Shown here piece after piece: positions 1 to 10,189 of a stretch of DNA of 64,000 bases; the stretch's first letter is position 1; each line of letters begins with the position of its first letter. Origin of the DNA: Delphinus delphis. Its lineage: Eukaryota; Chordata; Mammalia; Artiodactyla; Delphinidae. The stretch spans positions 76,945,281 through 77,009,280 of the forward strand of contig NC_082699.1 of the NCBI RefSeq assembly GCF_949987515.2, in the 5' to 3' direction. Both the position numbers and the translations under genes were made by a program. The notes below the pieces were generated by a model. The model was not told the DNA's origin. It worked only from the letters and a program-made list of their open reading frames with translations, and ran no database searches.

Positions 1-1169
1 CTTCTGCGTCCCGGGAACCCCTCAGGCACGCTGGGCGGTTGGTCACGCCACACCCATGCCTGGCACCCACAATAAGTGCCTGACAAACTCACGGCTTTCT
101 GGGCTCAGCAGGCAGCTGTCTCCTCCCACCCTGCCGCTCCAGCACCTCCAGCCTGGGTCCGAGAGCACCGAACCTTCCCACGTCACTCACTGGGAGGAAA
201 CAGCAGAGGTCCGTTTTCTCTGAGAATATGACACGCTTCCTGAATTGAAAAGGATGCCAGGGCTGGCCTCTCCTGGGACCCACGGGGTACTGTGCGAGAA
301 ATCTAGTGAAAATGCATCTGAGATAACAGTGTTGATGGTGACTGTGATGGCTGTGCTCAGGTCAGGGGTTGTAACTCCACCGGCACTAATGTCCCAGCAT
401 ACCCCATTGCTGTACTGAATTCAGTTCTCTGACTCTGGACCAGGGCAGCGGTGCCCCATGCCGGGGAGAGGGGACCCTTCTCGCGTGGAAGCCCCGCTGA
501 GCAAGGCTGGAAGGAACAGCTGAGACCAGCCATCCACCAGGGAGTCACAGAACTCACCAGGAAGGAGCAGGGGAGAAATAATTAAAAATTTCTCAAAGGC
601 AAGCTGTGCTGGAGCCGTTTCTAAATTGCCCAGAGGAAAGAGAACCACCTCGCGGCACTGCCGGGAATTCAGCCGCCCTGCTCGTGCAGGGCTCAGCTCG
701 GCTTCCCGCCCACCGTCCCTGGGGGCCCCCTGGCCCAGCCCCTCCGCCCTCAGGTGGGGAAGGTGGGCGCAGCGTCCATTCAGTCGCCAGACCGGGGGGC
801 CCCTGTCAGGGACGGCGGGTTAGCACTCCCTCTGTGTCCGCAGCAGACTGGCCAGCTGCAGGAAGGGGTGGGCACACCAGTCCGAGTGTGTCCCGTGCAG
901 CTGGTGCCTCCCCGCCCCGAGAATTCCTCACCATCACCCGGGAGCCTTCCCGCGGCATCCAGGGTGGGCTCATTAAGACCCCCGCGGGAACCCCAGGTCT
1001 GATGTCTGGGTGTGTGGGGTCTAGTTGCTCCCCTTGGCCGCCAGGGTCGGCCCGTCAGGCCGCTGCCACTATGCACTTCCTGGGGTGGTGACCCCCCTGC
1101 CCACCTCTAGGCTGGGGTAGAGGGATTCCTGCTGCTGTGCACTTTTGAGTAGTTTCTCCTTGACTCCTC
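1..1169. other. GC-rich unique DNA, no gene seen
   Basis: I see no exon, RNA gene or clear interspersed repeat here. The overlapping reading frames on both strands are short, run through each other and carry no recognisable domain. The only less GC-rich part is about 560-610, a short A/T-rich patch without a clear motif. Confidence 0.55.
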
Positions 1170-1262
1170 CCCACTTGCCCTCTCCGAGCCTCAGTTTCCT
1201 CACCTTTAGAAGGGCTGATAGGAAAGCCCACCTCAAAGAGGTTTTGTGAGAACTGGAAACGC
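1170..1262 (+). repeat. MIR SINE fragment
   Basis: The stretch around 1186-1205 reads as the MIR core (cctcagtttcctcacctt). It is followed by a diverged version of the MIR segment that in the consensus reads through 'aaatggggat' to 'ggttgttgtgag', seen here as aggttttgtgag. MIRs are ancient tRNA-derived SINEs shared by all mammals. Only the middle of the element is present. Confidence 0.7.
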
Positions 1263-1821
1263 GCACGCAGAGGGGGCGGGGCACACAGCGGCCGCAGCGG
1301 GACGGCTGGATCATTGTCACCATCACGCTCACATCCACCCTGGGCAGTGGAGAATGCGCGGGGCGGGCCAGGCCCCTGACCAGCTCTAATCCCCAGCCCA
1401 GGAGGACACTTTGTATTTATATAGCTTCTCCAGGGCCGCTCCTCACCCGCAGGCTGGCCGTGAATGCTGATGGGGAAAGAGGACCAGCACGGCGCTGAAG
1501 CGCTGGACAGAGAGGACCGAGGCAGCAGGACGAGCCCCTTCAGCCTCTCCTGGCCACTCTGTCCAGACCCCCAGCCAGCCTGCAGGTGGGCCACATGGCG
1601 ACCTGGAATGCCCCAGCCTCCCGGGGAGGCAGGGAGGGGGGTCCCAGCCTGGAAGCCCATCTCCTGACCCCCAGGCTGCTGGGGAGCTGCACACAGGCAA
1701 CCCCGACCTGGGGGCTCCTCGGGAGCGGTGGGCGGGAGGCACAGAACTCTGGCTCTGTGAGGTCTAGCCTTGTCCCCGAGAAGCTCCCGGAACCCTGAGT
1801 CTGTGCCGCCAGAGGGGGTGG
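1263..1821. other. GC-rich unique DNA, no gene seen
   Basis: No repeat family or exon is recognised. Long antisense frames cross this segment and continue into the neighbouring LTR, so they are chance frames. A short 'tttgtatttatatag' patch lies at about 1410-1424 but has no promoter context. Confidence 0.5.
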
Positions 1822-2258
1822 TGTGGTAGACAGAATGACACCCCCAAAGATGTCCACATCCTAATACCTGGACCCCGTGCAGTGTGTTCCCACACACGCT
1901 AAAGGGACTCTGCAGGTGACATTCAGTTAAGGACCTTGAGACGGCAAGTATCTTGGAGTATATGGGTGGGCCCAATGTCGTTACGAAGGTCCTCCTAAGG
2001 GCAAGAGGGGGCAGGAGAGAGCCTGGAAGGCTGTGTGTCCATGGCGGCGGAGGGAGGCTGGGAGTTGCTGCACAGCTGGCTTTGAAGGCAGGACGGGGCC
2101 AAGGGGTGCAGGCGTCCCTGGAGCCCAGAAGGCGGGAACCGGGGTCTCCCCAGCCCCCAGCCTGCCGCCACCTCTTAGACTGGCCTACAGGACTGTGGAG
2201 TAGTAGCTCGTGTTGTTCTCAGCCACTAGGTTGGCGCTCACTTGTTAGAGTGGCTGCC
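1822..2258 (+). mobile_element. MLT1-type MaLR solo LTR
   Basis: The segment starts tgtggtagacagaatgacac and runs through the MLT1 landmarks: 'aaagatgtccacatcctaat' (about 1846), the purine-rich 'gttaaggaccttgaga' block, 'gggtgggcccaatgtc' (about 1964), 'ctggctttgaaggcagga' (about 2080), and the 3' part 'ctacaggactgtggagtag ... gttctcagccactaggt'. This is the full LTR order of the ERVL-MaLR MLT1 group, about 440 bp. No internal retroviral sequence flanks it, so it is a solo LTR. The exact subfamily cannot be fixed by eye. Confidence 0.8.
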
Positions 2259-3084
2259 GCTCAGCGACCAAAGAGCTGCCGCCGCCTCCCAGGCCCAAGG
2301 GGAGGGCGGGCAGAGCCCGGCCTGGAGCTGGACCATGTGCGCAGTCTGAACTCTGCCTGTGTCCCTCATCTGGAAATGCAGCGAGTGTCACATTCTCTGT
2401 GCAAAGTGCCAAAGGGAAGTGCTCAAAGGTTCGGTTCGTTTCTGCCCGACCTGCCCCCAAGCCCCCAGTTTCTGAAACCCGAGGCCCGAGGCCAAGGCCA
2501 CAGCACTCGTTATCTTAACGAGTGTCTGTGGAACATCCTGGATGTGGCCCTGCCCTCAAGCAGCTCCAGGTGGGAGGGACTCCTGGACAGGAAAGGTGGC
2601 CACCCTGCAGGACCAAGCAGGAGGGGCTCAGGACCCACTGAGGGCCGCAGCCGGGCACCGGCTCCTCTGGGCAGCCCTGACCTCCTCGCCCAGGTGTCCA
2701 GCGGGGTCTCACCCTTAACTTGGCCCAAACGAAACCCTCCCACTTTCTCCCGGAAACCCCGCCTCCCCAGGGTCTTCCGTACAGAAGTGGCCCTACCCGG
2801 CAGGCCTGCCTGGCGCCGGGAGGTCACACCAAGGTGTTCCCCGGGCACCCAAACCCAACCCCCCGGCCCGCCTGGAGGCCATCCCCATCTCCGCCCCGAC
2901 CCACTCTATCTTAGCCCAGGCCAGCTCCCCACACGGCAGCCAACGGTTCACAGCGGCATGAACCATGGTTTCACCTTGTCACGTCCTCGCTTGCCCCTTG
3001 CCCAGTCCCAGAATAAAAGGGAGTTTTGATCACATTACGGCCACTGACCCTGGTCTCCAGGGCCCTGCACGGCCCTGAGCCAGG
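2259..3084. other. GC-rich unique DNA, no gene seen
   Basis: No repeat is recognised with confidence. A 358-codon frame on the + strand spans from inside the MLT1 LTR to about 3029. Because it begins in an LTR and has a low-complexity Pro/Arg/Ser composition, I treat it as a chance frame. A polyadenylation-like 'aataaa' occurs at about 3012 without a supporting gene. Confidence 0.5.
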
Positions 3085-3420
3085 TTCCCCCATCCCCGCG
3101 CTCCTACCACGTTGCCTCCCTCCTCCCTGTTCCGCCAGCAGGCCCAGCGCATCCCTGCCCCAGGGCCTTTGCACCTGCTGTTCGCACCACCTTGGCCCTC
3201 TCCTCAGGGACGCTGCCTCTGACCACACAGTGAAGAGCCTTCCTGCCCCGTCACTCTTCCACTCTCTTCATTTTCTCGTGACCCTCAACATCTTATCTGA
3301 AGTTCTTCTTTACCCATTTGTTTGTTAACCATTGTGTGTCCCTCCCTCCTCGCCCCAACACCCGGGCCAGGCAGGCACTCTTCCGGTTCATATTTGTTGA
3401 GTGAATGAGTGGATGAATGA
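3085..3420 (+). repeat. L2 LINE 3' end
   Basis: Recognisable L2 landmarks occur in order: 'cccagggcctttgcacctgctgttc' split over 3160-3184, the 'ctctcctcagggacgc...ctgacc' block, a pyrimidine-rich middle with 'cccatttgtttgtt', and the tail 'ttcatatttgttgagtgaatgagtggatgaatga' at about 3387-3420. Only the 3' part is present, as is typical of L2. The element is strongly diverged and codes for nothing. Confidence 0.8.
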
Positions 3421-3424
3421 AAGA

Positions 3425-3485
3425 GTAGGTGAGTGGGCTTTGGGGCAGGGGTACCTGGGCTCAAATCCCGGCCGTGCCCTGCCCC
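3425..3485 (+). repeat. MIR SINE 5' fragment
   Basis: The stretch 'gggctttggggcaggggtacctgggctcaaatcccggc' matches the tRNA-like part of MIR, including the B-box-derived 'ggttcaaatcc' region. It follows directly after the L2 tail. The rest of the element is missing. Confidence 0.6.
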
Positions 3486-3609
3486 CTTCGGGCCCCCTGG
3501 GCCTCGAGGGGACTGGGCCACGCCCCCGAAGCGCCCCTGCAGAGAGGACGTTAGGACCAAGCCGCCACTGCCCGGCTCTGGTCCTGACTCGCAGACCCGG
3601 CCTTCGTGG

Positions 3610-3890
3610 AGGACATTATTTATGCGGGAGAATTTCATATCGTAAGAAATCTCTGGGGAGCAGATTAGTCTCTTCCCTCAAAGCGTTAAATTGGGCCACA
3701 GTCCATCTTCTCCCGCCGCCCCCGGCCCTGCTTCTCCTTCACTTTTAATACCAGCCAGAGTCACGGACTTAATTTTATCTGGCCCAGAACGGCTCCTGAA
3801 ACGGCTGCCACGTTTATGCTATAGCACGTTGACAAGCTCTGGCAGGAGCCCATGCTATAAATAGAAGGCACGACGAGGGAAGGGCCTGCA
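3610..3890. promoter_or_regulatory. Candidate regulatory island with a MEF2-type site
   Basis: This is an AT-richer island in GC-rich flanks and does not match any repeat I know. It holds the perfect MEF2 consensus CTATAAATAG at 3855-3864, which could also be read as a TATA-like element. It also holds a GATA-type TTATCT at about 3775 and 'taatacc'/'taatttta' homeodomain-like cores at about 3740-3775. No coding frame starts downstream that I can support. The regulatory call is inference from composition and motifs; cross-species conservation would decide it. Confidence 0.35.
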
Positions 3891-4694
3891 GGGCCCAGGC
3901 TGGCGAGGAAGGCACTGGGGGAAGGCGGACGGCGGTGCCAGCCTGCGCTCTGGCCAAGGGCAGCCACCGTGCGGACAGCGGGCGGGGCTTCACGCAGTGA
4001 GAGTGCGCTGAGAACGGGGCGGTGCCCACACCCCAGGGCGCCACCAGGTCAGGTGGGTCTTCCGTTGCTCAGTCCCTCCCCCCCACCCTCTCAGGTGCCC
4101 GGCACAGGCCAAGCCCCTCCCCCCCACCCTCACGTGCTCCTGGAGGGCAGTGAGAACAGGGGAGGCTTTAGCGGGTTTTGAGCGGGGAGGCTGAGGTCCG
4201 GGAAGTGATGGGGCTGCCGGGGCCCGGGGCCGCTGGCCCGCCCCAGACGCTGCCCCAACAGAGTGCCCGTCGTCCAGGGCTTGGCATCGGCATGGCGGCT
4301 GGAGTCCTGCTTCTGGAGGGGGCGGCTCTGTCCTCCAGCCTAGGTCTCCCCTCTTGCTCCAGGAGGGGCTGCAACAGCTCCCCTTTCCCATGAGGGGCCG
4401 GTTTAGAGCCCCGCCTGGCCTCGCCAAGTGCTGCCCCTACTGCACGCTGCGCCTGGAGGGGGCCGGCCTTTCTTGGTGCCCAGGACACAGGCAGACACCG
4501 CCCTTGGGACCTGCCAACCTCTCATGCCCATTGCACTCTAGAGGGTTCCAGGCCCACGTAAGCCCGGGAGCAGGTGGAGAGCGCAGTGGAAGGGGCCCGG
4601 CGTGGCCCTCTGCACCCAGGCGCCCCCCTCGCCCTCCCCCGCGGGCACCAGCCCGCTGCACTTCTCACTGTTATTAGTCTTGTGAGTGACAGGA
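3891..4694. other. Very GC-rich unique DNA, no gene seen
   Basis: This segment is G/C-dominated, with runs such as the C-rich tracts at 4075-4090 and 4110-4128. Short frames with Cys/Pro/Arg-rich composition occur on both strands. I found no defensible exon. Confidence 0.5.
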
Positions 4695-4870
4695 GCTCCC
4701 AGTGGCACCCTGGCCACTGTTCTAAGGCTTCACAGGCACCGCCTCACGCAGTCCTCAGACCAACCCCATCAGACTGGCGCTGTCACTGCACCACTTTACA
4801 GGTGAACCTACCCCGGTGTGGAGAGGCTCGCAGCCGGCCCGAGGCACCCAGCTAAGCGCCCGGCTCCCAC
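4695..4870 (-). repeat. MIR SINE
   Basis: Read on the minus strand this is a long, diverged MIR. The + strand shows 'ccactttacaggtgaac', a diverged 'gaggctcgcag' and 'ggcacccagctaag' (about 4791-4856), which correspond to the reverse complement of the MIR core. Confidence 0.6.
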
Positions 4871-4894
4871 CTGAACTCTGGGCACAGGGGCTGG

Positions 4895-5625
4895 TGTTAT
4901 TTTTTAAACAGCTTTACCGGGATTTAGTTCACAAACCACACAGCTCACCTACGAAAGTGTACAATTCCATGGCTTTTCATAGATTCCCAGATCTGTGCAA
5001 CCATCACTACGGGCAATGTGAGGGCATTTTCATCACGACAAAAAGAAACCCCATACGCCTTCACCATCCCTGCCTCTCTCCCCGTCCCCCAGCCCTGAAC
5101 AGCCACGAACCGAGTTTCTAGCTCTCCAGACGCCCCAGATCTGGACTTTCACATGAGTACCATCATATATATTCGGTCTTTAAGGACTGGCTTCCCTCCC
5201 TGAGCGTGACGCTGTCAAAGTTCTGCCCTGTGGGAGCCCGCACTTCCCTCCTCTTCACGCTGGAGTGATGTTCCGGCGTGTGGCCACACCACAGCTTGTC
5301 TTCATTTGTGGATGGGCCCTCGGGTGCTTCCACCCTTGTCTGTCGTAACCAGTGCTGCTGTGGACACTCCAGGACAAGTGTCTGTACGGACTCAGGTTTT
5401 CACTTCTCGAGGACACACACCTCAGGGCAGAACTGCCGGGTCGTGTGGGTCTGCGTTTGACCTGCTGAGGAACCCCCAGGCTGTGTTCTGAAGCAGCTGC
5501 GTTATCTCACAGCCCTACTCGCAGCGTTCAGGTTCTCCACGTCCCTCCCAGCGCTTGTAGCGCCTGCCTTGCTCTGTCCCCGCCATCCTAGTGTGGGTGC
5601 GGTAGCGTCTCCCTGCTGTGCCCAC
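4895..5625 (-). mobile_element. L1 LINE 3' UTR/ORF2-end fragment, antisense
   Basis: The + strand begins 'tttttaaacagctttaccgg', the reverse complement of the L1 terminus 'ctcaataaagctgttt'. It continues through 'aaagtgtacaattccatggc', 'gtgcaaccatcactacgg', 'aaaaagaaaccccatacg' and, much diverged, 'cagaactgccgggtcgtgtgg' (about 5427) and 'gccatcctagtgtgggtg' (5582-5599). This is the order of an L1M-group 3' end in reverse. It is a 5'-truncated fossil of about 0.73 kb with no intact frame. Confidence 0.85.
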
Positions 5626-6216
5626 GCCCGGCCAGGCAGCTGCGGCCCTCAGTGCCCCACAGGGTGGACGTGTGCCTCTGCCTGCCGGGACAGGAGTCTG
5701 CAAAGGCCCTTCTGTCCGGTCTTCTTTACTCATCCATCCCTCGCTGAGAACCTTCTGGAATCCCAAGCCCTTAACCCCACTCGTCCTCCTGGAGACTGCG
5801 GCTGGGCAGAGGGCTGGGGCATAGCGTGGGTTCCTCTCCCCTCGTGCATGGCAGAGAATAGGGGGCTGGGCGAGTCTGAGGCCAGCAGAGAGCATCAGGA
5901 CCCAGACTTCAGAGGCGCAGGTGGGAGCAGGGCCTCTGGGGCCAAGACGAGGGCCGGGTAGAGAGCGGAGCCCGAGGACGAGCAGGTCACGGATGGGCCA
6001 GTGGTCAGGCCGGCCCTGCGGCGTCCACAGCCGTCTCTCTAGTCTGGTCCACGGAGTGGGAGGGCGTGAAGGTCAGGGGCGGGCAGATGGTCCTGGCACT
6101 TGGGAGACACTTGCCAAATGGCTGTGGACAGCCCAGAAGTTCTAAACCACTGTGGACTTTTCAAAAGGGACCTGCCTGGCGGCTCCCGGGAGTCTGGCCT
6201 CCTAGGTCGATTCTGA
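5626..6216. other. GC-rich unique DNA, no gene seen
   Basis: No exon or repeat is recognised between the L1 fragment and the TG repeat. Frames here are short and overlapping. Confidence 0.5.
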
Positions 6217-6217
6217 C

Positions 6218-6256
6218 GTGTGTGTGTGTGTGTGTGTGTGCGCGTGCACGTGTGCA
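6218..6256. repeat. (TG)n microsatellite
   Basis: An uninterrupted GT run covers 6218-6240. It is followed by an interrupted alternating purine-pyrimidine stretch (gcgcgtgcacgtgtgc) that could favour left-handed helix formation. Its length is probably polymorphic. Confidence 0.95.
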
Positions 6257-6544
6257 TATCCCGGGCCACGGTCTCGCTCTGAGAGGCAATGGAAGACGGG
6301 TGAGGTGGGACTTTGGGTGGAGGCTGCACAGCACAGTTCCCTTGGGGCTGAAGGAAACACGGAAAAAATCAGCAGCCCCCCCGCCCCAGCCAAGGTCACG
6401 CGCAAGTCGCTTTTCAGTGGCAAGGAGGGGTGAGTCGCGGACGGCCTGCTCGTCGCTTCTTCAGGACACAGCTCCCAGGGCCGGCAGTGGAAGGCTGCTT
6501 CCTCCCCGGAGCCCAAACCCCCAGCAAGGATACCCTCCCGGCCT

Positions 6545-6905
6545 CACCCCAGAGCTCCACCTTCCTTGCCTTTCATTTCTTTGATAAAACTGGACGACTA
6601 AGCAGACTTTGGGTCTAATTTTGGACAAAACATTTTAAAGACTTGGGAACAATGCGGTAGGAATTAATGAGGTGAAGCCTCCAAAGCTGCCGGAGTGAGT
6701 CAAGTTTTCGAGGCTCTACCAAGCCTGCTTCAGCTGAAGCACATTGAAATTTCAAATGTCACAGGACACACATTTCTCCAGTTGACATGAATCTCGGGGG
6801 GCCTGAATTCTAGAGCCAAATTTGATTCAGGAGAGGCTAGGTTCGGGAATTTATCAAGGAGCTTTGTCACCCTTTAAATGAAGCAAAAAAGAAGCTCAAG
6901 TGGGA
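6545..6905. promoter_or_regulatory. AT-rich unique island, candidate non-coding element
   Basis: This is about 360 bp of balanced to AT-rich unique sequence in GC-rich flanks. It has SOX-like 'ctttgat' (about 6576), 'attaatga' (about 6663), a perfect 12-bp palindrome TTGAAATTTCAA at 6744-6755, and 'gaatttatcaagg' (about 6846). It matches no repeat family I recognise and has no long open frame. It resembles the composition of deeply conserved mammalian non-coding elements, but conservation cannot be tested here. Confidence 0.35.
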
Positions 6906-7251
6906 ACAAAATACAACGGCTGAGGCTCGGAGATGCGGAGGAGAACCAAGGCCTGGGGCCCTGGCCCGGTGGTGCTGCCCGCTCCCCCCAGCGCTGGCTG
7001 TGCTCTGGGAGAAGGCACAGGCAGGTCCCGCAGAAAACCCTGTAATTCCCGACTAGCCAGTAGAAAGTGGTGAACTTTCTCTAATGCCAACGTAGCTAGT
7101 CGCTAGGTACACAACCAAGGCGGCAGGTTTTCCCTCGCTACCGACGAGAGCCAAGTAACTTGCCTTTTCTCTGTGGCTGTTAGGGAGCTCAGAGCCAAGA
7201 GTGTACCAACCTAAGGCACCACGCAGGCCCTCAGCGGCCGTATTTCAGTCT
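6906..7251. other. Unique DNA, no gene seen
   Basis: This is mixed-composition sequence continuing from the AT-rich island. I see neither a recognisable repeat nor an exon. Confidence 0.5.
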
Positions 7252-7286
7252 ACACACACAGGCGCACACACACGCACGCGCACACG
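7252..7286. repeat. (CA)n-type interrupted microsatellite
   Basis: This is a short alternating CA/CG tract (acacacacaggcgcacacac and following cacgcacgcgcacac). It is interrupted and therefore probably less variable than a pure run. Confidence 0.8.
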
Positions 7287-7569
7287 GACTCTCCTGCATG
7301 CCCACTCCTCCAAGTCTTGACCAACTGTGCCAAATACGGTTTCCCTTAGTCCAAATGTTTCAAATCTTATTTTGCTCCTTTATTGACAGAGAGTTTGCAA
7401 AAGAGGTCAGGAGCACGGAGATGCCCCGGAGGTGGGAGTGATGGTGTTCTGGGCGAGCGTGTTACACGCGAAGAGGCAGTGGGCATCTGGGGAGGTGGCA
7501 TCAGGCCCCACAGCCGCCTCCTGCCTCCCCCCACCTTCCGAGCCTCCCGCACCGTGGGGGAGGGGGTCT

Positions 7570-7755
7570 TTCTGTCACCCGCGCTGGCTCCGGCTGGGGG
7601 ACACGAGCGGAGAGTGCCGGGCTGGGAGAAGGGCTGTTCCCGAGAGCTCGGCTCAGCTGCGCAGGCTCCACCGGGTCCCGGGCCGGGCGCGCATCAAGGT
7701 GGCACCGCACAACGCCTGAGCCCTGCTCCCAATGTGCTAAATGGCGCGCGTTTTT
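7570..7755. promoter_or_regulatory. CpG-dense patch (short CpG island)
   Basis: By hand count there are about 19 CpG dinucleotides in about 185 bp, close to the number expected from base composition, whereas bulk mammalian DNA is depleted about four- to five-fold. It ends in 'ggcgcgcgttttt' and abuts an AT-rich homeodomain-motif stretch. Unmethylated germline status, and hence promoter or enhancer activity, is the usual explanation for such retention. No exon is visible beside it. Confidence 0.45.
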
Positions 7756-7960
7756 AACAGTTACTGAGGTAGATAATTAGTTCATAAGCCAGGATGCCTC
7801 TTCCCAGCATCCGGGGAGGGAGAACGCGCAAGACACACACGTGTAATTACCCTCAAGTCGAGAACAGCTCCTGAGGGGCCGTTTGTCTCTCTTGGGTAAA
7901 TAATTTACTTTTACAACTTTTCATTAAAGATTTAAGGGAATTAGATTAAAATGAAGGAGA
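7756..7960. promoter_or_regulatory. AT-rich island with homeodomain-type cores
   Basis: This unique AT-rich stretch contains 'agataattagttcat' (7771-7785), 'gtgtaattaccc' (7841-7852), 'taaataatttac' (about 7898), 'cattaaag' and 'gaattagattaaaatg'. These are several TAAT/ATTA cores, with no repeat-family match. It lies directly next to the CpG-dense patch at 7570-7755, a pairing seen at developmental enhancers and alternative promoters. The function is inferred. Confidence 0.35.
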
Positions 7961-8934
7961 GCTGGAGTTGGAGGGGAGATGCGTGTGGCTTGGAGCTCAC
8001 TCGTGGAATGTCCCCTAGCTTCCCGGGCACATCCACCCGGGTGCCAGCACCTGTGGGGCGGGCGGGGACCAGGCCGGTGGAGGGGAGCCCCCGGCGGCTG
8101 CATCCTGTGGCCCTGTGGACTGTGCAAACCTGCTTCAACGACGGGGAGAGACGCACACGGCCAACACCACCCACCAGGTCAGGGGTCCCCCTGCCCACGG
8201 TCGCCCTGGTTCTCGGGCCAGGCGAGCAGGGTGGCGGAGCTCAGACCAAGTCCAGGTTCCGGGAGAGCCCCTTGAGAAGCCGGAGCCTCTGCTTCCTCGC
8301 CTGCAAGGGGGTGATGCGGCCAGAGGGCTGGTATGCAGAGCCGGGGCAGAGAAGTGCCCGACGAACGCGAGGGCTCACGACGGGGACCAGAGGCAGCGGT
8401 GCAGGCGGAGCTACAAGGTCGGTTCAGTTTGAAGAGACTGAGTTCGGGGCGGCCACATTCGAACCCAGGTCTCGCCTGAGGGTTCCGTGCTGGTGGCCGC
8501 CCTCTGCTGTCCTCTCCCTAGCAGTGTCCCCCTGCCCCAGGTCTCAAGGCCCCTCCACCCAGGGGCCCGCCCTGCTCTTCCCTCACGGAACACTTGAACT
8601 CGGGAGGTTCTGGTGGCAGAGGCTGGCCGCGTGTTCACCAGACCATTCCCTTGCCTCCCGGGCACACAGCCAGAGTGCAGTGCCCACAGTGCTGAGGCGT
8701 GAACACGGGACTGAGTCCCGGCCAGTGGACAGCAGCGGGGAAAATGACACCTCCCAGAGCTGGCCCCCACACACATCCCTCCTACAATCCCCCATCTGCC
8801 TGCTGACAGAACTAAAGGAGCTGAGAAGGGTCCGGGGGGAGCCGCGGGATAAGGGAAGCTCTGGGACGGGCAGGGCCCCAGGGTAGGCGGGGCCAGGGTC
8901 TCCCAGTGGGCTCCAGACAGGCCCCACCACCACC
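7961..8934. other. GC-rich unique DNA with weak MIR traces, no gene seen
   Basis: A 311-codon + frame crosses this segment but has no domain, is overlapped by long frames in other phases and looks like a chance product of GC content. Weak MIR-like traces are 'ggagcctctgcttcctcgcctgcaa' split near 8282-8306 and 'cattcgaacccaggtctcgc' near 8456-8475. Neither is long enough to call. Confidence 0.45.
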
Positions 8935-9012
8935 ACCACGAGAACATAAAGTAAGTCTGCCGTGTTGGGCCCCTGAAACTTGGGGCTGTTTGTTATGGCA
9001 TTTAGCTATGAC
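8935..9012 (+). repeat. Possible LTR 3' tail (MaLR-like)
   Basis: The stretch 'gtctgccgtgttgggcccc...aaacttggggctgtttgttatggc' resembles the common LTR ending '...gttgttttaagccact...ttggggtaatttgttac'. Only about 70 bp can be matched, so the family is uncertain. Confidence 0.35.
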
Positions 9013-9579
9013 GTCTACCGGCCTCCAGGGCTCGTCTCTCCAAACTGCTCCCTTTCAGAAGCGACACTGGAACCCAGTGCGGAGCTGACGTGCTCAGGAC
9101 CATGGTGTGAATCAGCGGTGGCGTGGGTACTGGAGCCCGGGTGCCCTTCCCTTCCCAAAGGGACCTGCTTTTGCACGGGGAGCACTGTGCTTAGTGGAGA
9201 CAATGCCTCTCTCAGGCCCTCTGCTTCAACCTTCTCTTTTTGGACAAGCACTTCAGACAACTGAAGATAAACCAGGAAAAAACGGAAGAATGAAAGCTGT
9301 GCGTGCTGGCTGGTAGCATTATGCAAAGACATCATTCTGAGAACAGCAGAGAATTTGAAATGACTTCTCTGTCTCCGAGCAGTGTCCCTACGTTCTCCAT
9401 CTCTCCGTTTTCCTCTTCACTCAGGACTTTCTAAGTAAAGATTGCTGCCCCCCAGGCAGCCCCTCCGCCGCTCCTGTGGCTCTGCGTCCAGGCAGGTCCT
9501 CACCACGCAAGGCTGTCCCAGCCCCAGCCCTTCCCACCCACAGGGTCAGATCACACGCTGGCACTGCTGGCACCAGGAG
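9013..9579. other. Unique DNA, no gene seen
   Basis: This is mixed-composition sequence with no recognised repeat or exon. Confidence 0.5.
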
Positions 9580-9640
9580 GATACGCAGGAACCTAAGGAG
9601 CCTCCTTTCCCTAGATGAGGAAGCTGAGGGCCGGAGGGGA
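9580..9640 (-). repeat. MIR SINE fragment
   Basis: The + strand 'tttccctagatgaggaagctgagggccgga' is the reverse complement of the MIR core. The fragment is short. Confidence 0.5.
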
Positions 9641-9689
9641 AGGAGCACGGGAGGCCCCAGCGGACACGCGAAGGGGCCGTGCAGTTGGT

Positions 9690-9900
9690 TTCATGCCACT
9701 GGACCTTTGCACAGGCGGCTCATTGCCTGGGCCTGGGAGCCTGCCCTGTTCCGCCTGTTCAGCTCAGCCTCCCCTCCCCGGTGCCTTGGGGGCTGCACTC
9801 GGCATCCTGCATTTACCTGGGGTCCTGCCACCACCACGGACTCGGGAGGGCAGGACATGGGCACTCCTCCCTCCATCCCCTGGCGCCCAGCAGGGCCTGA
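9690..9900 (+). repeat. Possible L2 LINE fragment
   Basis: The segment begins with 'ggacctttgcacaggcggct', resembling the L2 landmark 'ggcctttgcac..gctgttcc', followed by 'cctgttccgcctgttcagct'. The rest is too diverged to place, so confidence is moderate at best. Confidence 0.35.
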
Positions 9901-10189
9901 GTACCTGGGGCGGCCCCCAGGATTTGCAGACCTTCTGCTGATCGGTAGTGGGGCCAGGCCTAGGAGCCAGGTCTCTGGACTCCGGGGTCTGTCCAGGCAG
10001 GGAGACAGCCAAGGAGAAGAAAAAGGGTTTCCAGAGAGAAAATGTAAAAGGATGTCGACATAGGATTGGTGCCCTCCACTGCTCCTCCAGAGTTTTCTAG
10101 ACCGAATTGAAGGCCATCTGCCTCTCTCCTCTGCTCACTCTTCCCCAGCACCCTGTGACACCCCTCCCTCCATCCATCACCCGCTCACA

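Noticed and set aside
1055..1975. 306-codon minus strand open frame
   Set aside because: It runs from unique DNA into the MLT1 LTR, contains a MIR fragment, and has no domain.
1953..3029. 358-codon + strand open frame, the longest in the window
   Set aside because: It begins inside an MLT1 LTR, has a Pro/Arg/Ser-rich low-information composition, no domain, and overlaps other long frames. It is best explained by GC-rich, stop-poor DNA.
4406..4500. Cys-rich frame resembling a zinc-finger-like spacing
   Set aside because: The spacing is irregular, the segment is short and very GC-rich, and there is no second finger.
7951..8886. 311-codon + strand open frame
   Set aside because: No domain. Amino-acid composition is that of translated GC-rich non-coding DNA, and it is overlapped by long antisense frames.
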